A DNA stretch of 64,000 nucleotides from Megaustenia siamemsis (lineage: Eukaryota > Mollusca > Gastropoda > Stylommatophora > Ariophantidae), in the NCBI GenBank assembly GCA_032433765.1, contig JAVIAB010000059.1, forward strand, positions 54,997,603 through 55,061,602, written 5' to 3'. Made by a program: the position numbers and the translations under genes. Below, piece after piece: positions 21,301 to 33,300 of the stretch. Numbering within the stretch: the first letter of the stretch is position 1; every line of letters starts with the position of its first letter. A model generated the notes under the pieces. It saw only the letters and a program-made list of their open reading frames with translations, did no database searches and was not told the origin of the DNA.

Positions 21301-24300
21301 AGTATGTGTTCAGCAGTCTGGGGTGCTGTCCACATGTACATGTAATTGAGGTGCCGATCTTGAAATTTGTATATATGCGACTTTGGAGTCGATTGTACCC
21401 TCTTCTGAGGTGTATAATGATAACTTGTTCCCATCTATTTATATTTTGAAAGTCATCCTGATTTGGGGCTAGTGGTCTTCTGATTGATTTGATTATCTGT
21501 TTATTCTGACGATATGTAACCAGTTCTTCTGGTTGTGTGTCTGTTGCACCTTCTTTTGCCAGCTGATCTGCTCTCTCATTTCCTGGTATTCCACAGTGAG
21601 ATGGGATCCACTGCAGGGCGACCCTGTGGTGCTTGCAGATTCAGGCAATAAGGTCTGCAGATGTGGCAATTTTCTGGATTTCAGTACCTGGAGTGTAGAT
21701 CTTGCATCTGTCAAAAACACTACATGCTGTGGACTAAGATTACTGTTCAGCAGTTTTTCTATTGCCAACTTTATTGCCTGGATTTCTGCATTGTAATTGT
21801 TACAGTAGTTCCCTGTTGCTATTTTATTCATATCCCTAGTGTTATTTGGGAATTCTGTTTATGCACCTGCTCTCCCATTATTTACTGCATTCTGTGCTGA
21901 TCCATCTGTGTACACCTGAATCCATAGGTCTTGTGAGTATTCTTCATCCAAGAAACTGAGGGTGATTGTTTTACGCTGTATACTAATCTGTTCCTCCTTT
22001 GTAGGTATTCCTTTCACTTCTGTCCATATTTGTATTGACATTGTTTTTTAAACAACCAACAGCTGTGAGAGTAACCTCCATCAGGCTCATGAATGGAAAT
22101 AGTACATCAGTCAGGACAGGACGTGTGGAAATACAGGTAGACAACAGCAACACCTGGGGCTCAATTTGTGATGATGGTTGGGATAACAACGATGCAATTG
22201 TAGCTTGCAGAATGTTGAGCTACACGTAAGTCACTATTACAGTTGTAATAAAACTAATGGATTAGTTTATATCTAGAGCTGGCAGCGCTTTGGGGTAAGA
22301 AATTAATCTCTGGACAGATATGTCCTGGATTTGAATTCTGCTACAGGCGGAGGGAGTTTTTCTCTTTGAATCCGTGGTTTTGTAGTGGATTTAGTCCCCC
22401 CCACTGTCACTGGGTAGTGAGATTCCTCTTTGAATTTGTGGTTTTGTAGTGGCTTTAGCCTCCCCTTGTCACAGGGTAGTGAGATCTAATATCTAGCCTT
22501 TTATTGAATAATAGCAGAAAAAAAGAGAGGTTCACTGTGCATAAAGGCGCTTCACTGTTCATAAAGGAGGTTCACTGTTCATAAAAGAGGTTCACTGTGC
22601 ATAAAGGAGGTTCACAGTCCATTCTATGCTTATTAAAGAAACCTTGGTAGTTAACAGTAAAAAAAGAGTAGGTCAAAATGGCGTCTGCCTAGACTAAGTT
22701 GTTAAGCAATTAAAGATGTACCCATGAAGACAGATGTGTTTGACCAAAACCACAGATATCATTGCTTGCCACAAACTAGTGATATATGCCCACTTAGCAG
22801 ATGCTTGCTGAGGAGGAAGAGTTAATATTTACTTAACATAACCTATAGAAGAGATGAGGAGCCACAATAGCTCAGTGGTTAGTGAATTGGACTACAAAGG
22901 ACAAGAGGTAGGGTTTGATCCCAACCGACGGCTTCCGGGTTCACCCAGCCTTTAATGGGTACCGGATTTTTTTCTGGGAAAGTAAAGCGGCACGGACGTA
23001 ATACTGACCACATTACCCCAAAAATCATGTACCAAAGGTCTGTAAAATTTATGGTTACTAACACCATATTCCCTAAACGCCACTTAGCGTGATGGGGGTA
23101 CTTTACTTTTTATAGAAGAGATAGACATTTTTGTAATGTTCAACATGACAGCTGAGAAAAGTAATGGAGGTCAACCTGGAGAACATTGATATAAGAAGCA
23201 ATGACAGTAGGCATAAACTCCTTTGCCAAGATTGAAAGGATCAGCCAGAATAGAATGTGGTGAGTCTAACAGAGGGTCCTATAAAAAGTCTGAAAGATAC
23301 TAACAAAGAGCATCAGACAAAGAGAGTTAAAAATTTCTGCTGACCAATGTCCCAGCTTGAGCTTAAAAGGCCATGTATCATCACCATCTAGCACCATGCC
23401 AACTGGCATAGGTGATCATGATTCTCTTGAACTTTCTGTTTCATCAGTTCTCTTTTTGGCTTTCTACCAAACCACTCTTAAACTGTTTTGCATTTTTCCT
23501 CTTTGCTTCCCCCAAACACCTCTTCTCTCATTTGTTCCTTTGGTCTCAATATTCTAATTGTTCCCTTTTCATGGTAAAAAACATGATGACTGTTTCCTCT
23601 TGATGCTGGGAATAAACTTTCTGTTTGTCTTGGTGTCTTTTTTTAAACAACTTCATTATCTTTCTTTTGCTGTCCACTATCTCTTCTTCTACCTTTTAGC
23701 TCCCAGTGGAGCAAAGGTCTTCAACAAACACTTTCCAAGTCGTTCTGTTTTTTGCAATTCTTTTAAGATCATTCCACGTCTTTCCCATCATCTTCATCTC
23801 TGCTTCGATCTGTCTTCTCCAAGAATTCCTTGGTCTTCCTCTTTGTCTTTTCCCCTGGGAATTCCAAAAAAGGGCCTGTTGTGTAATACTGCTGTCCACT
23901 GTATTCTCAACTTTATTCTGTAAAACCACATTTCTGTGGTCTCCAACAATTATTTTGTTTGTTGTCCGAGATTTTCTATGATTAACAATTTTATGGCAAG
24001 ACTGGCTTCACATAACACTAAAGAAGTCATCATCTCATAAATTCATTGACCTGTTTTAATACCGTCCCATTTGCTTTAAATTGTGCTTTTAGGAGCTGTC
24101 TTTTTTTCAATAATTACTTATGACTATTTTCTGTTGAGGTTAAAGCCTTTATTTCTGCTTTCACCACTTTAATATCAGTCATTTTCTGTAACTCATTTTC
24201 ATTCTTAGTGTTTAAGATTGTGTCACCAGCATATCTCATGTCATTTATATAAGGACCACCAACTGATATGCTGGGCATTTGTAGGGTTAAGGCATAGAAA

Positions 24301-27300
24301 TTCACCTAAATGCATCATAATGTGAGGCTGCAGTGAGGCTAATTGTGAAAAGAAATGAAAAAATATAGAAAAAAAAGAAGAAAAGATAGTATGGTTAAAG
24401 TCTCACATAACAAGTAGACAACACAGTTAGAACAATGTTTCAGCACAATAGACCTTCAACTGGAACAAACATACAACACACATACAAATATGTATTTAAA
24501 ATAGAAAATAATAAAAAAAAAGTATAATAATTTCGAATTAGAAGGTGAAATGGAAAGAAAATAGGAATAAAATCTTCCCTGTATGCTCTATATTTCCTAT
24601 ATGTATCCTATTTTTCTTTTCATTTCACTTTCTAGTTCAAAATTATTATATTATATTTTTTTTTATTTGTTATTTTAAATACAAATTTGTACATGTGTTG
24701 TATGTTTGTTCCACTTGAAGGCTTATTGCACGATATGTTGTTCTAGTTGTGTTGTCCACTTGTCACGTGAAGCTTTAACCATACCGATTTTGTCTATTTT
24801 TTTTCATTTCTCTTATATCCTTTATGGAGGACTGGTTGGTCTCGAGGCAAGATGCCGGCCTCAAGACAGAGAGGTTGTGGGTTCAAATCCTGGCTGCACC
24901 AGTTGAGATTTTTATTTCTCTCTGCGGCAACCACCTCTGGTCTCAGCAGCGAGGCCTGGCTTGAAACATCAATTACTCATCGACGGAAAAAATATACGAG
25001 TACCTCCGAAGATGGAGTTATCTGCCTGTGCGGCGAGGGACCCATGTGCACATGGCTGCCAGGGAAAAACAGATTAACAGGCAAAATTCAGTTCCTAGTC
25101 TCTAGGGACTTCATCAGAGGTCAAAGCTGGCGAACACAAAAAAAAAATCCTTTATAGATCTTAGTATAATCTCACTATATATATTTTATAAATCCGGTGA
25201 TAGAATATACTATTTGGCATCTAATTTTTGAACCATAGTGTTTTTGCATGAAGACTTAGTTGTGGAACCAAGTACCATTTAGTAGTTAATCAAGTGTGCT
25301 AGTTCTGAGAAGTTAATTATAATCCAAATTAATGCAAGAATAGTTTTTATTTAGATTTTGTTATCTTCCTAACCTCTAGTTTGCTTTGCTCTAGGATGCC
25401 ATGCATTTCCTATATCCTTGGTACATTTTATTTATTTTTATTATAATTTCATCTCTATCCTTTGCAACATCTCTTTATATCCCTCTCATTTTCTACACAT
25501 TTTTTGTCTAGTTTCTTTCCCTGAGAGCCTCAGTGGCTGAGTGGTTAGTGCATTCTTAACTGGTTATAAGGGTCAAAGTTCAATTTTTAGACATGGCAAA
25601 TTTTTCTAACAGACAAATCCTTAAGGTTCATCCAGCCTCTAAAAATTTGTACCATAAATGTTTCTGAGAGGTAAGGGAAGCCTGGTGTGGTACTGACCAC
25701 ATCACCCAAAAATGTGTTATTCATCCTGGACAATAATACCATATTCTACATACATCTTACTTTTAAATGTTTTCCCCAAGAAGCTTATCCTACGTGGTTA
25801 TTGATTAATAGAATTCATCTCAGTACACTTTTGTGCAAAATCTCTATCTAAATAAAAACAGAAAAACCAAGATAATTGCTATTGAGAAATCAAAAGGTGA
25901 ACCCAAAATCATCATCAGTGCAGAACTTGAAATTGTAACAGACTATGAATATCTGGGATCTGTGCTACTAACAATGGAGACTCAGAAAGAGATCAAAAGA
26001 AGATTAGCAATAACAACACAAAAATTAAATGCCATGAAGAACATGTGGCACAATCTTCTTGATCTTGACCCTTCCCGCACCGCTAGATGTTGCATAGGGC
26101 TTTACATTAATGAGACCTCGAACATGACAACAAAAGAAGTGGGAGATCTGGCTAGTAACAGAGATTCTTTCGTCATGCTGTGGTGAATGCAACGTTCTGC
26201 AAATGACATGCAACCTGATAATGACTCTTCAGTTAACTTATTACTTTTAAACTGTAGGTGAAAAATATATATTTTGATGGTTGCAGCAGCTTTCTAGTTA
26301 AATATATTCTGTGCTTGTCCTTTAAGAGAACTCTCCCTGCTGATGCAATGCTTGAGTCAACCTCCAGTTGCATGGAAACAGCTTCAATGATTGTCGTGTC
26401 TGCACCTGAGCAGCAATGACTAAAGCAGTATGCCTCATTTGTAAAAAAATATATGTTTCTGCAAACCAAAGCAATCAAGTGACCTTTTTTATTGCACTTG
26501 AATAATGCATACTGAAGACAGTAGATCAATGCAAGCCTTGAGATACTCCATTCACTTATTACTTTTTCTGATGCATTTAGAGTATGACACTGTGATTACA
26601 TTGTTCTAAAAAGCCAATTTTAGACTGCTATAACTACTTCAATCTTCATTCTGATATTTAAAATCATCATCGTGCAAGATTCACATTCGAATGTAATGTA
26701 TTTTTTCTGAAAAATTATGTTATGTTCTCTTCTCCATGACTGCACGTCTCATTCATGAAAATAATAATATTTGCATTGCAACATTGTCACACCTCAAAGC
26801 CTTTAATCCTGTTTTCTAGTTGATAATGTCTTTTTTGTCTTTCTTATTCGCACAGTAGTCTCTTAAATTTTCCATGTACAGGAACGGTGGAGCTGCGGTT
26901 GTGGATACCAGATATGGGACAGGGAGTTACAACTTTTTAATGGATGATTCAGCATGTACAGGAGATGAAATATCATTGTCACAGTGTCAAGCAAGCCAGA
27001 CATCTGACTGTACAAGAAACGCAGACACCGAGGCAGGAGTTGAATGTAATGAGAATCTAGCACCTGGTCAATCAACTCCAACTCAACCACCCACAACAAC
27101 GGCACCTCCCTCTGTTATTAGTGGCAATTGTAAGTTTGGGTGGTTTTAATTTTTAGTACCCAAGGCATTTAATTAACTTTTTCCGTACGTTTCGCTGCAC
27201 TGTGCACCACGCCAGTTTCGGCTGCGTACATTTCGCTGCATAGTGCACCAATCTCAGTTTGGTTAGTGTGAACCGTCATCAAACAATATTCTTTTTACAT

Positions 27301-30300
27301 GTCTTGTATCATCTTGATATTGGTGAAATCTAATACATTGTTCAATTATATAAAAATTCATATATAATATGTCATGTATTCTATTGACCTTTCGAGCTGT
27401 AGCCGGTCCATAGGGTGTAGACCAAGATACTCCTTCTCTTATCTGAATTTTTTTTTGTTCCATCAGTTTTCAATTCTTTTAAAGATATTTTATCAAATCT
27501 TGCCATTTGTCTCTGTTCTGTGCAAGCAGCTATATCTCATTGAGGGAGCCGAACCCTGCTGCTCTTGCCTCTCTCATCAATGTTCTTCTCAGTGTCTCTC
27601 TGGGTCTTCCTCTTTTCCTCTTACCTGTTGTTTCCCATATGAGGGCTTGCTTGCTATTCGGTTATTATCTCTTCTCATCACATGTCCAACATATGACCAT
27701 CGTCTTTTCTTTATTACTGAAGATATTAGTGGTTGATTGGCAATTTCTCTAATTTCCTCGTTCGTTATGAATTCGTTCCACGCTATACCAAGTATTTTCC
27801 TTAGACATTTATTTTCAAATGCATTCAACTTTGTTTCTATATCTCTTGTTGTTTTCCAGCTTTCACACGCATACGTAAGGGTAGATAGTGCATTTGATTT
27901 GAATAGTCTCAGTTTTGCGTTTGTGCTGATGAGTTTTGATTTCCACAACTTTTCAAGGCTTCTGAAAGACATTGCTGCTTTAGCTATTCTGATTCTAATT
28001 TCTTTGCTTGTATCCCCTTCTCGATCAATGTGACTTCCAAGATAGATAAAGTAATCAATCTCTTCTACTGGTTTGTTTTCCATGTATATTTTGTCGTCTG
28101 TTGGAATGAAACTTTTTATGACTTTAGTCTTGTCATGATTGATCTCAAGCCCAATTTTGCTGGCTATTTATGATAGTTCATTTTTGTTTTCCTGCATCAT
28201 TGTTAATGAAACATCATGTATTAGATAAATATAAATATTGATAAATATAGACTGATTCTTAAAACCAAGAGAAAATTTGTCTCTGAAATCACTTCCACTA
28301 CATCGACAGAAAGTGTCTGTGCTGAAAGAGTTAAACAGATGATTAGTGTTTATTTAATACAAAAGTAAATATTTTTAAATTTGATTTCATGCTTATGCAC
28401 ATTTCTGAGTGGTTTTATCTTCTATGTTAAAAGAGCTTTCATAACTTCAAGAGCTATTCTAATGGTAGCAATATCATGTTTACAATCTCCTGAACTAGAG
28501 AGGTTTATTGACTGGCACCAAACTAAATTTGGTTCATCTTCTTCTTTTCTCTTTTCACTGATACCTAAAAGGTGTTGTGGTTTATATCATTTGTCGTTCT
28601 TGAGCTGCTCGAACTGTCTGAATTAGTGATTTTCCTTTGTTGTTACATGTCTCTGTCACTGCATCTATCCATCTTCTTCTTTTCTCTTTTCACTGATACC
28701 TAAAAGGTGTTGTGGTTTATATCATTTGTCGTTCTTGAGCTGCTCGAACTGTCTGAATTAGTGATTTTCCTTTGTTGTTACATGTCTCTGTCACTGCATC
28801 TATCCATCTTCTTCTTTTCTCTTTTCACTGATACCTAAAAGGTGTCGTGGTTTATATAATTTGTCGTTCTTGAGCTGCTCGAACTGTCTGAATTAGTGAT
28901 TTTCCTTTGTTGTTACATGTCTCTGCCACTGCATCTATCCATCTTCTTCTGGGTCTTCCTCTTAGTTTTTTTCCATGCATTCTTGAGTAGAACGCCCTTG
29001 ATGGTGATTGGTGAGGATTCATTCTGACCAGGTGACCAAACCATTTAAGTTGTTGTTGTTCTATATATTCTTGGCAGGGTTTTGTTCCTACTATTTTTCT
29101 TATGGTTTCATTTGGTATTCTGTCTCTTCTTGTGTTGTTTGTTACTTTTCTCAAGCATCGCATCTCACATGTATTGATCTTTGATCAAAATTAAATTTGG
29201 TTACTGGCTTGTAAATTAACATGTTTGGTAAAGTCATAAAGACAATTACAAGCACTTAAAACAAGACATTGTAGACTAAATGTGTACATCTACAAACTGA
29301 TAGCTACACAGATATTGTTCATGTCAGGCCCGTTTTTAGACTCCAGAACATGTACAACAGAGAGCTAAGACTAAAATAATCACACCCAATGAAAAATAGG
29401 AGACAGACTAGCTTTGATGCCCTTATATTGATGGCAAGACTGTTGATGACTAGATGGCTAGATTGTTGATGGCTAGATTGTTGATGGTTAGATGGCTAGA
29501 TTGTTGATGGCTAGATTGTTGATGGCTAGATGGCTAGATTGTTGATGGCTTGATGGCAAGACCGTTGATGGCTAGATGACAAGACTGTTGATGGCTAGAC
29601 TGTTGTTGGCTAGGCTGATGATGTCTAGATAGCAAGACTGTTGATGGCTAGACTGTTGATGACTAGACTGTTGATGGCTAGATGACAAGACTGTTGATGA
29701 TTAGATGGCTAGATTGTTGATGGCTAGACACATGAATGCAGCCCATCTCTCTTTGTGATATGATGAACATAAGAATCTTACAGTGAGAGAAGAATAAATT
29801 ATCTTTCTGTATGTTTTGTTTTACAAAGTTGAACGCATTCGAAAATAAATGTCTAAGGAAAATACTTGGTATAGAATGGAACGAATTCAAAACAAACGAG
29901 GAAATTAGAGAAATCGCCAATCAACCACTAATATCTTCAGTAATAAAGAAAAGACGATGGTCATACGTTGGACATGTGATGAGAAGAGATAATAATCGAA
30001 TAGCAAAGCAAGCCCTCATATGGGAAACAACAGGTAAAAGAAAAAGAGGAAGACCCAGGGAGACACTGAGAAGAACATTGATGAGAGAGGCAAGAGCAGC
30101 AGGAATCGGCTCCATCAATGAGATAGAACTGCTTGCACAGAACAGAGACAGATGGCGAGATTTGATAAAATATCTTTAAAAGAAAACTGCTAGAACAAAA
30201 TTCATATAGGAGAAGGTGTATCTTGGTCTACGCCCTATGGGCCGGTTACGGCTCGAAAGGTCATAGATAGATAGATAGATGTTTGTTTACTATTTGTGTG

Positions 30301-33300
30301 AGTTATGTAGAACATTTTGACTTTCCTGAATCTTGAATCTTCCATCTTTGTCATGCAACATGATCCTATAAATGATGTAATTAACCTGGATTAGTTGTGA
30401 GAGTTGAATGTAATATACTTAACTGTGTAATCAATAAGGTGTTTGGACCATGTTATGCCAAATCTAGACTTAATATTGGTTTAAAATATAGTGAAGCAAG
30501 CTTTTATTCTTTATTCAACTGAGATATAAGAAAAGTGAATATAAAAAAAAAAGTTTTAGAAGGTTTGTTTTCATAAAAGAGAGAAAAAATGTAAACCCTT
30601 TATTTTATTTTACAGACATAAGATTATAGATGATTCTTCCTCATCAACATCTTGTGCCATTTCCTTATTGAAGGTTGGCTACCATGGATCACCATTTTAC
30701 TCTGCCTCTTGCCTTGATGGTACATGTTGGAATAGGTTCTCTTATCAATCTCTTGATATTGTCAGTCCACTTCAGTCTTGGTCTATCCCTCATTTACCTT
30801 GTATTTTCCATTCCAAAATGACTTTGAGTTTGTTATTGTCTCTCTTCATATATTAAAAAAAAATCATTTTTTTATTTCACCTCTCCCATAAGCCTTCAGC
30901 AGTCACTTTTCAAGTCATTTTGTTTGGTGCCATTCTTTTAAGATTCTCTGTTTCTTCCCCAAGTTCTTTATATCTGCTTTCACATGTGATGTCCAAAAAT
31001 ATTTTGGGCCTTCTCCTTTGTCACTTCCCTTGAGGATTCAAAAAATGGTCACCAGTGCTTGGTGGCACTTTCCCATTACTAAGATAGTAATAGAACAAAA
31101 AAGTAATTTGTCTTATCTTGTTTGGTTTGAAGTGTTAAATAATTGTTTCTTCATTTTTATGTGTTTTAAAATTGTATTATTTATTTTCTTCTCTGTTCAC
31201 ACAATTCGTCCCATTATTCTATAAATCTACATTTCAAGGGGTTTGGTTTTCTTTTATGTTTTCCATTTTGTGTCAATGTTTTTTCACCATATAGCGATGT
31301 TTAGCAGATACAATACTTTATTATTCCTAATTTTAATCTTATTTTAGTTATTTGCTTTGATGCTTTTTTTTTGTTTTTCATGTTTGCTAAAAATACTTTT
31401 TGCCATTCCTATTTTTACAAAAATTTCTGCCACACTTATGGCATGTCCAAGATAACTATATCCTGAACTCTCTTTATATGTTCTTTCCATCTACTTTGAT
31501 ATTCACTTGTAAGTTCTGTGTGTTATCTCTTTTTCTTACCAGAGTTTTAATGTTATTCATATTTATATCTAATCCATATTATAGGATTGTTTTTTTTTAA
31601 TTTAGTTACTGTAGCACTTATGAACTTTCTGCCAGTAGTACAGTTTCATGGCTTATTAAGAGATGTTAATAATACTTCAATTGATATTTAAACCTAGGCG
31701 TTGTATTATGTTTTGAAAGATCTTCTTAGTTTCCAGTACAAGTTACATGTCAATCTTATCAGATGATCTTTATAAGTGGCAAATATGCATACGTGCCAGT
31801 TCCTTTCTGTAGCAAAATTGAAAATTTGTCAAGCTGGTTATAAACAACTGGAACACTTTTTTTTATTCATTATTCTCTTTTGCTAATTTTTCCTGAAATC
31901 TTTCTCAAACCCTAGTATTTAGGTTGAAGACAACAAACAGTAGGTGGGCTGAATGCGGTGAGTGATGTAAAGTACACTGACTGCATCAGGATCAGCAACC
32001 AATAGCCAATCATGATCCTATATTGCATTCTTATTGTGGCTCTGGTAACAGGCTAACCAATCTGGTCAAGTGAATAGAGACTGAGAGGGAAGACAACCTA
32101 GTACTGCTGTGCTGAAGTTTGATGTGCTGATATTGCAGCTTACTACAGTGCAACTGTGTACAATACTATGCAAATGTAAACTACAACACAATGCAACTGT
32201 GAACAACACAATTCAACTCTAAACTACAGCACTATGCAATTGTAAACTACAAAACTTGCAACTGTAAGACAAAACTTAATGCATCTATGCAACTGTAAAC
32301 CCCAACATAATGCAACGGTGCACACCACAATGCAGCTATACAACTGTAAACCACAACATAATGCAACTATAAACCCCAACACAATGCAGCTATACAACTG
32401 TAAACCACAACATAATGCAACTTTGCACACTTAACATTATTCTATGGGTGTACAATCAGAAGAGAAATTATAGTGTAACCATGCAAGAAAAATTGTGAGC
32501 CTTTAATATAGTCATACATATAGTCAGTCAGAGACAATGTATTCTTTGCTCTTATTATTAATCTTTTACAATGTGATATATTATTACAGGCATTTAGCTA
32601 GAAGACTAGATTTGTTGAAGCTACATTTTGCTCTAAAAGAAACAACATATAACAAAATGCAATTAAAGGTATGAGTGGTAGGTGCTGAACAAAAACTGTT
32701 CCTTTTTTTTATTCCTGGTCTTTAGGCCAGCAGACTAACCCCACAGTCAGGCTTTATGGCAAGCAGGGAGTTGATGGCATGGGGTTTGTACAAGCTCAAA
32801 ATTCAACAGGATATTGGGGCTATGTGTGTGATGATGGCTGGGATTCTATAGCAGCACTTATCGTCTGTGCCCAACTTTGCTACCCGTATGAGAAGTTCTG
32901 TTTTTGTATCTTATGTTATTATTATTTAACTTTTTTACCCTAGGAAAGACATCTCTGACTACAAATAACTGCTACCTTGCTGAAAGGTCAAGGAGAGCAA
33001 AAGGTTATGGTTAGTTGAAGGCCATGGTATCACTGCAAACGAATTAAAATCCATAATTGCTCAACCACCCATGACAGTGGAATCATCTGAATTAAAATTG
33101 ATCTCATTGAAGGATCCAAACAAAGAAAGGCAGCTGCAGTCTCCATCATAGCAGTTACAGCACACACCAAAAGACATAAGGCCAAGCGGTACTGAAATTG
33201 AACACAGCTGAACTGTCCTTCGTTATACGATATCATTCATCGTAAGCAATCGGAATATCGAAACACGATCCGTATGAAAAACACAGCTCACGGTGTGCAC

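Larger units (their letters stand above)
23365..25215 (-). mobile_element. LINE-C composite carrying three later insertions
   Basis: LINE-C pieces lie at about 23365-23678, 23891-24282 and 25147-25215, all reverse and in order. They include ADTIL-type RT remnants near 24114-24305 (MRYAGDTILNTKNENELQKM). The gaps are filled by a LINE-F fragment, a fold-back element and a SINE-C. Strongly diverged, so an old copy. Confidence 0.75.

Noticed and set aside
22858..22935. tRNA gene at the SINE-B head
   Set aside because: It is the 5' part of a repeated 255-base element with a target duplication.
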